Shown one piece after another: positions 9,803-21,556 of a DNA stretch of 64,000 nt. This DNA comes from Parastagonospora avenae f. sp. tritici 18332-5. Its lineage: Eukaryota; Ascomycota; Dothideomycetes; Pleosporales; Phaeosphaeriaceae. The stretch spans positions 186,001 to 250,000 of the forward strand of contig JAFJTR010000004.1 in the NCBI GenBank assembly GCA_022559985.1, written 5' to 3'. The notes beneath the pieces were generated by a model that was not told the origin of the DNA, did no database searches, and saw only the letters and a program-made list of their open reading frames with translations. The position numbers were made by a program, and so were the translations under genes. Numbering within the stretch: position 1 is the first letter of the stretch; each line of letters opens with the position of its first letter.

Positions 9803-11955
9803 ATGTCTGAGACGAATGGAACGCCTAACAGGCGTCGAGCTCGAGACGAGGACAATAACAACATTGCCGAAACTAGCGAAGGAGGAACTAGGAAACGAAG
9901 GGCTTTTCTCCAGACTATGGGCCAACAGCTTCGTGAGTTTGGTGCAGAGGGAACAAGCCCACAGGATCTCAATCGCAATACGTTCGGCACAAGTCCCGGA
10001 AGTCGTGTCCGACCCGGATCTCGTTCAACAAACACAGCAGCTAACCAGACCATGGTTGGGAATGTTCAGACTCCCGAAAGCGATGCAGCACCTGGTGAGG
10101 ATGATCAACTTCCGGCCGGTGCCACCAAAAGTGCATCAAAATGGCTCTGGTCCATTAACGAGGTGCTTCCACCGTCTGTGGCAGGGAGTGCATCGTCATT
10201 AAGCTTCGAGGACCTCCTTGATATGAGTCAAAGTTATTTCGATCTTTGGCATCCAGCGTTCCCCTTCATAAATGCACCTTCCCTCATCGATTACATACGT
10301 TCCATTACTCAGGCAGGCCTACAGTTGCCCACATCGTCACCATCAGACAGCTTTCACAACATCATTCTACAGTCAGTCATGTCCATTTCCGTTGCCGATC
10401 GGAGACAGATGCAAGCTTCGCGCAAAGTCCTGCCATCTACCCTAGTTTTTCATTCCTTCAACCATGCTATCACTAGCATTCAGTTGGTGCTAACCGAGGA
10501 GAGTTCAATACTGTCGCTCCAAGCACTTGTCAGTGTCCAACTTTTCTTGATCACTATGCATAGATACAATGCAGCCTCCCGCTTGGAAGGACTGGTCGTT
10601 CGACTGGCTTTTCAGCTCGGTCTACACAGATGTCCACATCGAACAACTTCGGTAGTAGACAAGGAGAGCGAATTACGTAAACGCATGTTCTGGTCAATCT
10701 ATTGCATTGATAGATACATATGTATCCGACTAGGGACACCCCTCGGTATACGGTCCGACGAGATGGATGTATGCTTCCCACACGACGAACGCCATAACGC
10801 TCGTGAAGTTCAAGGTATGTCTTACTTTTGGAAGGACAATAGAAGGCGCACCCTGATGGTCTGGTTCCAGAGCGTGATGACCGCCTCAATCTGCTGGAGT
10901 TCCTAGCGCGGCATGCGAGCATACGGGGTGCCATAATGGAAAATCGGAACAAGTCAGCTCTCAAGGACGACTACAACGAAGCCGACAAAATCCTGGAGGT
11001 TGAAGCGGAGCACAATAAGTGGTGGAACACCGTGGATGAGTATCTCTCTGACGATGAAGGAGCACGAAGCATCACCAAAGCACATCAAGTCACATTGATT
11101 GTGCTACGCTTCGAATCCGTGCTCGCTCTTCATCGCTCTGTGCTCGCCACCTCAAAGAAGAACTCCGCGTACAATGCTGCACTCCAAAGATGTATTTCGG
11201 CCTCGAGGTCCATTATCAACACGTTACACAAAGCACTCAGAGGGTTCGGTGCTTTCGACGGGTCACCGGGCCAGAATGGGTACGAGCGCACTCCACTTGT
11301 ATGGCCTTCTTTCACCTGGGCTGTGTGGATGAGTGTGTTCATCGTCGTGTTCGCTGCTTCTGAAGGACAGTTCGCGCGTGATACAGCTCTGCGCCTTGCG
11401 GATCGAAGTGTGCATATACTCCAGCATCTTGCGTTGAGAGGGACAAATTGGCCCGAAGCTTGTATCGTTGCCGTTCAGAATCTCACAACACGGCTACGTG
11501 AAGGATCCACACGAAGCTCTACAGCTGCGCCAGCGCCTGCCTCGGAGCGAAGGGATACTACAACCACATCGTCGGCCCATACGCATAATATAAGTGCAAG
11601 CCGCAGTCGAGGTAACTTTCCAGGTTCATCAGTTCACATCACATCCCGAAATGCCATGATGCCACCGGGGCCACCTCAGTTTTCCCCAAATGTGTCAGCA
11701 CCTACGTCTGATGATATGACCAACAGCGACGCATACAACCTCCTCAATTCCTTTACACCTTTGCAAGCTCCAAGTATGAACAACGCAGCGAGTGTATATC
11801 TGAGCGGTGCAGGCACGTTTCTTGGAATTGCACAGCAGTCATCCGATAATCCCATACCGAATGACGACATCGTGCATCTGTTCAATGGCGAAGACATGAG
11901 TTTCTGGTCCGGCGGAAACCTTGGCTATGGTGGAAACTTCACTTTTCAAGAATAA
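9803..11955 (+). CDS. fungal-specific transcription factor (middle homology domain only)
   Basis: Exons 9803-10814 and 10871-11955 give 698 aa; the 56-nt intron (GTATGT...TTCCAG) restores EVQERDDRLNLLEFL. Residues 1-120 are basic then disordered and contain no zinc cluster. From about residue 115 runs the Fungal_trans domain: 'FEDLLDMSQSYFDLWHPAFPFINAP', 'ELRKRMFWSIYCIDRYICIRLG' and 'PLGIRSDEMDVCFP', the hallmark RxFWxxYxxDR region of Zn2Cys6 regulators of the XlnR-like type. The C-terminus is Ser/Asn/Pro-rich with FNGEDMSFWSGGN, resembling an activation tail. It may act with the Zn2Cys6-only protein encoded 258 bases upstream. It ends 60 bases from the convergent aldolase gene. Confidence 0.82.
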
Positions 11956-12015
11956 GGCTAGCATTGATTCATGCTCTATAATAACGCTTCAAGAAGATAA
12001 GAAACCAAGCGATAC

Positions 12016-13040
12016 TCAACCTGACTTAGGTGCAACGACCTTTCCTAATGACGCAGACTTGAAGGCGGCATGGATTTCTTGCTCAGCACCATCTTGCAAT
12101 GGCAATAATCCACTTCTTACAGTGGCGTGCTCCAGGATGCCACGAGCGACCAGACCATGCTTGAGCGCAACGGTACCCTCCATGTGTGATCCGCGGTGGT
12201 AAACGTTCCTCGTTACTGGTAGAAGTCTGTCGTGGACTGCTCGTGCGCGTGGGTAGTCGCGTGCCTTACCGGCCTCGATCATCTCGAGAAGAGGCTCAGG
12301 TGCAATGTTTCCGTATCCAACAAGCATACCGTCGACATCGAAGCAGGTGTGGAGAAGATACTCGTCATGGCAAGTCAAGATGGTGAGATCTGGGTTCTCT
12401 CGCTTGATGATGGGGATCTCGACATCCCATCGGCGCATGTTGCGTACACCGTTCTTCATAGCGATGACACCTGGCTGCGCCGCAATCTCGAGAAGCGTCT
12501 CAAGGTTGTAGGTCGCCTTGGTGTTGTCGGGATATTGGAAGAGGATAAGAGGAAGACCCGACTTTTCGTATACTGTCTTGTACCTGTCCTGGGGCGCTAC
12601 AGCAGTTGTTAGCACGATTATGCAGTATTTCAGTTTCAAGGAGACGTACCTCCAGGTTGGTATCCGAACCGCAGCCAACCATGGGATGGGTACAGAAGGC
12701 CTGCTTGTGCACCAGCGGCCTTTGCGCGTTGGGCCTCCAACGCAGCAACCTCGGTACCCTCGGTGGTAATGCCAGCGATAATGGGAATCTTGTTATCAAC
12801 CGACTTGACGAAAGCCTTGATGACATCGACTTGCTCCTCTTGGGTAAGGAAAGTACCCTCGCCAGCATGGCCAAGGACTACTAGTCCCTTAACACCGGGA
12901 ATGCTGCCGAGCCATGAACCAAGACGTTGTATCGCAGCATAATCAACAGACCCATCCCGGTTGAACGGAGTAACTGGTGCAGGCACAAGACCGGCAAGAT
13001 CAATTTTGGGAGCGGGCTGGACTTCAGGCATAGAACCCAT
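12016..13040 (-). CDS. DapA-family aldolase/dehydratase
   Basis: Exons 13040-12650 and 12596-12016 give 323 aa; the 53-nt intron has GTACGT, GCTAAC and TGTAG. The start (ATGGGTTCTATG) gives the usual length. The (beta/alpha)8-barrel of the dihydrodipicolinate synthase/N-acetylneuraminate lyase superfamily is clear: 'LVPAPVTPFNRDGSVD', 'GLVVLGHAGEGTFLTQEE', 'IIAGITTEGTEVA', FQYPDN with the family Tyr, and VIAMKNGV with the Schiff-base Lys. The usual GTTGE loop reads GHAGE, so the substrate differs from DapA. Fungal members act as 4-hydroxy-2-oxoglutarate, 2-keto-3-deoxy-sugar-acid aldolases or keto-deoxy-acid dehydratases. It shares a 654-bp divergent promoter with a carrier and abuts a transcription factor, which fits a catabolic role. 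Confidence 0.87.
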
Positions 13041-13694
13041 AGTTGTAGTTTGTCTCGAGTGAGAGGGAGGTAGTGTTGTACGGGAGAAGATGTGATAAAG
13101 TGTTTGAGTTGATAATGGTCTTCTAAACTGCGAGGGTGCCCGAATTATATGCTGGATCGCAATCGTCTCATATCTACATTGGCTGCTCCGATTAGCTACT
13201 ATCATTGCCGTCTTCATACGCTTGCAACTCACCCCAGACTTCATCCAACTGCAGGGGAGCACTACATGGACTTTCTCAAGCCCGTCCTCAAACCATTCAC
13301 TCATCCTCCCCGCACTTCCAAGTGAAGGATTGAGGAAGTATCGTCCGACCATCTCGCGAAGCTGTAGGCCCGGACTTGACATCGTCCGACTAGTGCAGCC
13401 ACGTGAGGGGTGATCTCCACATCCCTGGAACCGGCAGACAGCCGACGGGCTTTCCCAGTAAAATGGCATTGCCACGCGCCATGCTAATCGCCCTGACGAC
13501 TCAGGCCAAAAGCCTTCTTCCGCCGCCTGTCGTTCATGGCCTTCGCAACGAGCGTTCTGGGGTGTGGGGTAAAAGTCCGGGGACGTAATTTCTGGGGAAC
13601 GTTCCTCCAGCTTCAATATATGAGGAAGGACGATCCCCTGTACTAGCAATGCACGCTCTTGCAAAGACTGAGGTAGTTTACATCAGTCTCAAAT
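13041..13694. promoter_or_regulatory. divergent promoter with repeated TCGTCCGAC
   Basis: This region drives the aldolase to the left and the carrier to the right. TCGTCCGAC occurs at 13341-13349 and again at 13382-13390, 41 bases apart, with CCCGGA between them and GTCCGG near 13577. CGG/CCG triplets are the half-sites of Zn2Cys6 factors, and a gene for one is 4 kb away. The assignment to that factor is inference. Confidence 0.4.
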
Positions 13695-15319
13695 ATGGCT
13701 GCTACCGACGCTCACAACACCGACCCTGAGAAGAACACAACTCTTCATGTCGACGACATCGCGTCTGAAAAGGACCTGAAGGTCGACGAACCTGTTGAGG
13801 GGGCTGATTATTCTGGTGCTATTGCGAAGACAGACCCCGCTGAGATCGCGCTTGTGCGCAAGCTCGATTTCCGGATTATGCCAGCTTTGTTCTGCATGTA
13901 CTTTTTGTAAGTAGATCTCATTATCACTGGAGATCCAGCAATTTCTAACACCATCTAGGAACAAGCTGGACCAGAACGCCATTGCCAATGCGCGCCTCAA
14001 CGACTTGGAGAAGGACCTTGGTTTGGTCGGTTCCCAGTACAACACTTGCATCTCCATCCTCTACGTGGGTTATTTGTTCGCTCAAATCCCCTCCAACATG
14101 ATCATGTCCTCAAAAAAAGTCAGACCCTCACTTTACATGGCTAGCTGCATGATCGTTTGGGGTATTGTTGCGACTCTTACTGCACTTGTCAAGAACTACA
14201 CTGGCCTTGTCCTCGTCCGATTCTTCCTCGGATTCGTCGAAGCACCGTTCTACCCAGGCGCTCTTTACATTTTGTCTCTGTTCTATACCCGCAAGGAGAT
14301 CGCCACTAGAGTGTCGATCCTATACGCGGGTAACATTTTCGCTGTGGCCTTTGCGGGCTTGATCGCAGCAGCAACCTTTGCCACGCTTGATGACAAGCAT
14401 GGCATGCGTGGATGGCAATGGCTCTTCATTATTGAAGGTAAGAGCCATCGTACACGACTTAGCTTAAGCTAAGCTGACTTTATACAAGGTGTTGTCACTG
14501 TTGGTGTCGCCATAATCTGTATCTTCATCCTTCCCGACACCCCTCTCACCACAAGATGGTTGACTCCCAAGCAACGCCAACTTGCACACGACCGCATTGA
14601 AAGAGACACCGTCGGCTTGGAAGAGAGTAAGGGAGCACGAGCCGGCTTTATGCAGGCTCTTAGGGACCCAAGGCTTTATCTGTTGGTCTTTATGCAGAAC
14701 ATGCATTTGAGTGCCACATCCTTCAATCAGGTTCGTGCGATACTTCGGTAATCAGCAATCCATCCTTGCTAACAATTTTCCCTAGTTTTTTCCAACTGTC
14801 GTGAAGTCACTTGGCTTTGAGGTCACTATCACTCTCGTACTCACAGCACCGCCTACGCTCGTCGCCGGTGCGGTCGGTATCCTAGTCGGTATCTCTTCAG
14901 GCAAGTTTAACGACCGGACATGGCATATCACGGTCATGATGGGAATCGCAGTCGTCGGCTTCCTCATCAGCGCAACGACACTCAATGTCGCTGCGCGCTA
15001 TATCTCGTGCTTCCTCTTCGCTTCTGGAGTTTATTCTGTTAACTCTGTTATTCTTGGATGGGTATCTGGGACGCTTGGCCAAACACCAGAGAAGAAAGCT
15101 GTATCATTGTCCATTGTCAATGTGGTGTCGATGGCTAGTTTCATCTACACTCCATACTTGTACCCGAAGAGTGATGAGCCAAAGTACGTCATTGCGATGA
15201 GCAGCAATGCATCGTTTGCAGCGGCGAGTATTGCAGCGGCTTGGGCGCTCAGGATCTGGCTGCAGGTACAGAACCGAAGGCTCCGCCGGGAGGGTAGCAA
15301 TGTGTTCTATGCCTACTAA
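13695..15319 (+). CDS. Dal5-type MFS transporter (488 aa)
   Basis: Exons 13695-13906, 13959-14437, 14489-14730 and 14786-15319; introns of 52, 51 and 55 nt with GT-AG ends, and codons rejoin to F-L-N-K-L-D, I-E-G-V-V and N-Q-F-F-P. The product has a cytosolic acidic N-terminus, then twelve predicted membrane segments beginning FRIMPALFCMYFLNKLDQN, a strong signature of the anion:cation symporter (Dal5) family, with 'GFVEAPFYPGALYILSLFYTR' and 'GWQWLFIIEG' in their usual places. Members carry allantoate, vitamins, peptides or sugar-derived carboxylates. Because it is divergent from a keto-acid aldolase, import of the pathway substrate is the likely job. It is a family relative of the partial carrier at the left edge. 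Confidence 0.9.
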
Positions 15320-16807
15320 GAAAGTGGTTTTGGGAAAGCAAGGAAGATTTTCGTTTACGTCGACACCGTACATCAGCCAAGACTTGCTCATAATGTAGTA
15401 CATTAATCCACATAAAAGTACAAAGTGGTTGCTGCGATGGTTCAATGACCACCACGTGAAAATAATTGCACCAATTTGAGTGACTGGGGCTGTTTATTGG
15501 TTGCGGCTCCCGAGACATAGTGATGCCCAGTTCGGTGTATCTGAGATTATTCAAATCCTAAAACCATTCTCACCATAGAGTTCGATGGCCCGTGTTCACG
15601 TCCAGGGGCATATTCCGACACATGAGAAAGCCTTTTTTAATTTGGAGAAGACGGAAAGGCACACATCGTGAAAACACCACCTGGGTTTGCCCGGAGCAGC
15701 AGAAAAGAATATGTCCCGTCCGCATATTGATTTCTTTGGAGAGTTAGGGAGGTCCAAAGGGTACAGTATTATTCGACCGTCCTCTGCAACTACACTAACA
15801 AATAAACGCCTCGACCAATTCCAAAACATTCGATTTTGGCCAAGGTCCTTGTCGCGAAACTCAAGCTTACATGAAGCGCGCGAGCATAATTCTTTTGGTA
15901 GACACATGCATTCAGAACCACAATGGTTTCTCATACATGCGTTATTTCGATGTTTTGGCCTATTCCTCTTGACCGACACATCGAGATCCAAGTTGGGGTT
16001 TTCGATACCATGAAGCAAACCCCGGCCACGAACACATGCGTAAAGATATTCGTTTCCTAGACGGCGGAAGAAGCAGGGACCATAGATCTGTACTAGAGAT
16101 AGTTCTTTTAGAGGATTAGAAAACTTTGTTATTAGAAGACATGGAAGGATGGAAGCCGAATTTGTCGAGACTTTATGTCCAGCCGGGTACCACACGTCTC
16201 CTCCTCAGCGCTTTTGGTTCGCCGGCGTCATGAATGCTTGCAAGAACGAATTTGGTACAGAAATACGAGAAGCGGCTCATGGCAGCTTGCTAGGAAGTTT
16301 TCGGGGCTTTGAGCTCGGACAGAAAACATACACTGGCCGTCCATACATTTTTGCTGGAATGAGGGTAGAGGAGAAAGACATGGAGACACTATGTAGCCTG
16401 GATTTGAATCTGAACAAAAGGCAGAACAGGGTCCATCAACAAGGGTATAAAGCCTTTTGAGAAAAAAAAGCAAAGTGTTTTACGATGAAGTATTAGACAA
16501 TGAGTGAAAGGGGAAGTTTAAATCTTATCAGAGGAGCGCATGCGAAACCAAAGAGAGATGGAAAAATTCATAATGTTACAAAACGTATGCAAACGAAAAG
16601 GTCATTTGCACAACGCACGCATCTACATCGCATAAACGCAAAAGTTCTAATCAAAAACCCAGCGCTTCCAAAATATCAGGCTGAATCCAGCCATGTCCCT
16701 AAAACATCTGAAGCAAACGAGGCCAGAGCCACCAGAAACACAAAGCGCCCAACCCCCCAAACTCCGATCCCCAGTTCCTTCCTCTTGACCCGAGCGATCC
16801 AAGCAAT
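15320..16807. other. convergent intergenic region, no gene seen
   Basis: Lies between the 3' ends of the carrier and the phosphodiesterase gene. It is A/T-richer than its flanks. Open frames at 15596-16195 (minus, no ATG at its 5' end) and 16149-16460 (plus) show no family features and are not called. Confidence 0.5.
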
Positions 16808-18723
16808 TTAAAACCAATAACTTCCCCCACTCCTACTAATCTCAAAAACACACCCCAAACCCTTGCCAGCGTCTTGCATCTCCCTCTCGCCTTCTTGCAA
16901 CTCCTTGAGAATCTGATCGCCCACGAGCGGGCCATCGCAGAACGTGTCTTTGACGTGAATGATCACTACCTTGAGGCCTTTGAGCGGGGCTTCCAGGGCC
17001 GCGGCGAGTAGAGCGTGGTTGTAATCCGCCGATACGTTTGACAGGTTCAACGCCGCAGGCGCAGAAGTTTGTGAATGTAAATGAGGGATGTGGGGATTCG
17101 GCGTGTTTGTGCCCGTGACGTCGCGGGAGTAATCCGTCATCCCGTCGTCGTCTGTATACGGCGCTGTAGCCTGGAAGGGGGTATCGATGCCCTTGGCCAT
17201 GTGGATAGCTTTTGCTTTGCGCTCATTCAGTGGGCTGTCGAGATGTAAAGCGTCGGTCTTGATCGCGCGTTTGCGTTTGCGGTTTTGTCTCGCTTCTTCC
17301 TTTTCGCGCTCGTATTCTTTTCGGCTTTCCTTGACTTTGCCGGCCAGAGATTGGAGCTCGGCGAGGAGGTGGCGTGGCGAGAGGTGACCGAAAAGATCGG
17401 CGTCTTCGCGGGCGTTGGTGTAGCTGACTTCGATAAAGATGCCGGTGAGGATGCCGGCGGTGATTTTGGGCGCGGCTTCGGTCCAGATCACGGCGTTGCG
17501 GGGAGAGCGGGATATCGAGTCTGGCTCGACATCACCAAAGATGAGGATTTCGCGCTTCGGAGTCGTAGGTGTTGATTCGGTGCGGATGAAGAATGCTGTA
17601 GAGTCGACGACGCAGTGGATTGAGTGAGCGGATGAGCCACCGCCACTTTCTCTTCGTCCTGGATCAGGGAGACCGCTGAAGCCTGGAGTTCCCGGTGCGC
17701 TTTGTGTTGGCAGGGAGAAGCTCAGTGACCGCCCTTCAAAGCCGTCTCCATTTGGGCCTTGGTGGTGCGCTGCCACTAGATGCTGGAACCCTGGTGTTTC
17801 TGGCAAGTTGACAGTGGATGCGCGATGTAGAGCTGGAGACATCATACAGTTTCCGTGGCTGACTTTGAAAGCCTTGGTACTTAATCCGTCGCATACCTCA
17901 ATGAAGCCTCTCCCGCTGCCTTCGCCTAAAGCACTGTTACCGCCTTCTGCTAGTCGCTGAAACGTGACTAGGCCAACGCCGCCCTCTTCATCTGTCAAGT
18001 TTGGCCACGTGACATTGTTGAAGTAATGCGCTTTGAGGGCATCGACGACAAATTGTAGGGCCGCTATCCGCTTCGGTCGCTGGAAGGCCGCCGTGTTCTG
18101 GACCAAACCCGAGACATGATCGAGATGCGGATGTGTAATGAGATATGCAGAAACATGTTCCCGTACAATATGCATCGCATTCGCTCTTGCACTTGCATGT
18201 GGAAAAGGCAAACCAGCAAATGCACCCTCTTTCAGCGTTGTGATCGTGGTGGGCGCGTCTCGTTCAGAAAATGGCGTGCCGACCTCAGACTCGTCGTCCG
18301 TCAGCTGTATGTTTGCTGTCGCCGGCGACGATGAGTCCAAGATTCTTCCAACTCCATTTGGTGCAGGCCGGGGCAATCTCGATGCCGAATCAGAATCGGC
18401 TACGAGCGGGAAATCTTGTTTCAGTGTGCGGATAATAGCTGCAAGATGGGTACCTGCATCTACGGCTATAACCGAGTTTTTCGACCAGTTCGTGGCTGTG
18501 GATCGAACCAAAAAACCCGTGACGTTGTCTTCGCTGGGTCCACCTCCAGATCCCTGTATATGTGAGCATGACACCTCCGGTAGCAACGTTGGTCTTTCAA
18601 TTTCGAGGATAGACGAATGTCCAGATTGCTTTTCCCAGTTCGACTTACCAAACATATTACCTGAATCGCAGGTTCATTTGAGTTTCCAGAGCTTCTCCGG
18701 ACCTCTCTCCCATCGTCCCTCAT
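16808..18723 (-). CDS. PDE1: class II 3',5'-cyclic nucleotide phosphodiesterase
   Basis: Exons 18723-18649 and 18553-16808 give 606 aa. The 95-nt intron uses the strong donor TTG/GTAAGT and restores the family motif QVICLGSGGGPSEDNVTG. Residues 166-171 are HPHLDH, the metal-binding HxHxDH box of the metallo-beta-lactamase-fold PDE class II (low-affinity cAMP phosphodiesterase of yeast PDE1 type). Further family blocks: VDAGTHLAAI, 'LIFGDVEPDSISRSPRN', GIFIEVSYTNAREDADLFGHLSP and the terminal ISRSGGSYWF. The enzyme hydrolyses cAMP to AMP and so damps PKA signalling. It is longer than yeast Pde1 because of Ser/Pro/Glu-rich insertions at about 80-140, 280-360 and 470-530. Confidence 0.93.
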
Positions 18724-20029
18724 ACCCGCAACGTCGTTCTCCTGCTCTTCCTTCAGGACGGAAAATATATCCTCCCGCGTAATGCTTCAGCCTCTCTTGC
18801 AGACCTGTCGCAGCGAAACGACGTGACCCCGTTTCTTTGGTACCCAAAATTCCCAAACTCCGCGCTGCTGTTTTCTCTTGTCACCGGACAAACGACCAGA
18901 CAACCACCTCTTCTTAACCCGCGCAAACGTCCGCGCAATCCCGCCTCGATCGCACAAGCCAGATCACCTCTGCGCAACCGGAATCCGCAACGCAACGCAA
19001 CACCCCAAGTCTGAGTCCCTCGACCCCGTTCAAGTTCTGTTACACCGCGTGAACCGCCTACTTTGCCTGCGCGTACGGGGTCGACGTAACCGTTGGACCC
19101 TTGCGAAAGCGCACCGCTGTCTTCTCAGCCTCCAAATAAAGTCAAGTAGTCCGCTAGCACAAGCTCTTTCTATCCAGTTCCAATCCAAGCGCAAATAATG
19201 AAGCTTTCCCGTAAAGTTGTGTATTTTGCGCCGGGCTGCACGCGACACAAGTGACAGGATGCGAGCAACCTGCGCGCGCGCGTCGTAGGATTCGGCCCTT
19301 GCTTTGCTTTGCTTGCCTTGTCCTTGTTTGTGCCGTGCGCGTCTGGTCCAATGACTAAAGCTCCGAAGAACTCGCCGCCACCAACCGTTTGTTTGTTGTG
19401 AAAAACTACCTAGTAAGTAGCCTCAACGACAAAAAAGAAAAGACGTTGAATAAAGATTAAAGTGGGTAAGGCCCTCCCTATCTAAATCCAGAGGCCGCCG
19501 AGGTGGTGCCCTGTCTCTGAGCTTGTTGGCACGAGCAATGGGGAGGGCCTTGGTCCAGCCAATGGGGTGTAGGTATCAGCCAATCAACGAAGACGCCGCC
19601 ACACTGCCCCGCGGACTCGAGAACGGTCGAGAGACGATTCTGCGAGGCTCGACTGCGGCTGAGCCGAGACCTGGGGCCTGAGACTACACGTGATGCGCGA
19701 TGCGTTGGACACTTCACACTTACCGCATTTCACGCGTAGACCCTGAAGCATGCATACGCACATACCACATGTCATGCATGTCAGACAAACTATGTGGGGT
19801 CGTAACGTGCAACTCTGCGTCATTTCATGGAGGGGTCTTTGGTTGAGCATCGTGGATATCTTTTAGCATTTTCAAGCCTCTATATCCGGGCCGTCACTGA
19901 GATCACTGATCTGCAAAGGTGACCCAATTCTGTTCGTGAACACTTCCATCCGTACCCATGCCCATTCCAGATCATAAATCATCCGCTTCGTAAATGAACT
20001 AATCAACCCCCCTTTTGAAGAAAAAGCGT
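18724..20029. other. 5' region of the phosphodiesterase gene, no gene seen
   Basis: A 1.3-kb region without a convincing gene. It holds the promoter of the phosphodiesterase gene (minus strand) and the 3' flank of EF1-gamma. Short simple-sequence runs occur (CGCGCGCGCG near 19275, TTGCTTTGC near 19303). Confidence 0.5.
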
Positions 20030-21556
20030 CTACTTGAAGACCTTGCCATCAGCCCAGGGGTACTCCTTGCCGTCGACAGTGATGGGCTTGTCCCACGACC
20101 ACTGGTCGTTGACGAACTCCTTATCCTCGGCGTTGGTGGGGTCGAGCTTGGTGAACTCGTAGCTCTCGTAGTCGGGAGCGACGTCGAAAGCGGGAAGAGC
20201 CTCCTGACCGCGGACAAGGAAGGCACCCTTGATGACGGAGTTGTTGGACTCGCCGTACACTGAAGTGCAACCGAAGAGGTACTTGCGGCTGCCCTCGAGA
20301 CGGGCGAAGAAACCACCTGGACTGGTTAGCTACGTGCTTGTAGAATGGTGGAAGTTCGATACGTACCAATCAAGTTGGAGGTCATGAATGTGAGGGTCAA
20401 CTCATCGTTGTACTTGTAGTCGACCTTGTAGAGAGAGTACTCCTCGAAGTTGACGTTCTCCCAGAACCAGGGAAGAGCAACCTCACGGGTCTCCTCGTTG
20501 GAGTACTTGCGCTTCCAGTCGTCAAGGACGAATGTGGCGCGGGGCAGAGCCTCGAGAGGGTGCTTGGGCTTGGGAGCAGCAGGCGCCTCCTCTTCCTCCT
20601 CAGGCTCCTCCTTCTTAGGCTTAGCAGCCTTAGGGGTGTCCTTCTTCTTCTCACCACCCTCCTTCTTGGGTGCGACGTTCTTCAACGCCTCGGTGATGAA
20701 CTCGAGCTTACCGGCAACAGCGCTGTAGCTGGCCTGGTTGCAAACAGTCTCGTACCATCGGGTGACGTTGGGGTTGGAGTCGCGCCACTGCTTGTCGAAG
20801 AAGTACTGGAAACCGCGGGCGACGATGCTAGCGGAGAACAGATCGGCAAGAGTCAGGCGCTCGTTAACGAGGTATGTGTGGGTGAGCAGGTGCTCCTCAA
20901 GAACGTGGATGGCCTTGAGAGCGGCCTTCTGTGAGTCCTCGACGTTCTTCTTGTTGTAGGGGTCACGGCCGAGGATGGGACGGAACCAGCCACCGAGGGG
21001 GGCGAGGACCTCAGTGTTGGCAAAGGACATCCATCGCAGGATGGTGGCGTAGTCCTGCTTGGTCTTTCCAAGGAGGCTGGTCTTCTCGTTCTGCGAGGCC
21101 ACTGTGGTGCGTCAGTGTGAGTCACGGCCCAAACCCGAGACAACAGAAGAGGTGCCACAATAAATATAAATCAGAGTACAAATTTTCAACAATAGTTTTC
21201 AGACAGGGATAACTGTATGAATATATCTCATCCCTTTACGCGGAGGAAATGGAGAGTGCGGGGCACTTACAGTAGACAGCGATGGCAATGCACTCGGAGA
21301 GCACGAAGCCATCAGCGCCCTCAAAGGTGGGAACCTTGCCGAGCTTGTTGAGCTTCAGGTACTCTGTTGAGACACCCTTGGCTGGCTCAGTGTCGACAAA
21401 CTCGATGTCGAGACCATTCTCCTTTGCGACCGCGAGGAGCGACGTGGTGCGCGGGTTACCCTGTTGGCGGCTGTTAGGCGGGGTTCTTTTGAATGTGCAG
21501 ATGTCGCGGGGCTATGGATCACGTACCGAGTAGCTGTACAGCTTTCCGAAAGACAT
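20030..21556 (-). CDS. translation elongation factor 1-gamma (eEF1B gamma)
   Basis: Four exons, 21556-21527, 21460-21271, 21101-20367 and 20316-20030, give 413 aa, the normal size. Introns of 66, 169 and 50 nt all have GT-AG ends. Residues 1-215 form the glutathione-S-transferase-like domain (MSFGKLYSYSGNPRTTSLL, GKVPTFEGADGFVLSECIAI, LLTHTYLVNERLTLADLF). A Lys/Glu-rich linker follows (KKEEPEEEEEAPAAPKPK). The C-terminal EF1G domain starts at PLEALPRATFVLDDWKRKYS and ends WADGKVFK. The protein is the scaffold of the eEF1B nucleotide-exchange complex that recharges eEF1A with GTP in the cytosol. Codon choice is strongly biased to C-ending codons, as expected for a highly expressed gene. Confidence 0.97.

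Noticed and set aside
12650..13664. Long upstream extension of the aldolase frame to 13664
   Set aside because: It has no ATG-supported start matching the family; the family N-terminus begins at 13040 and the extension lies in the promoter.
15596..16195. 199-aa frame on the minus strand
   Set aside because: Its 5' end has no ATG and the sequence shows no domain; it lies in an A/T-richer convergent interval.
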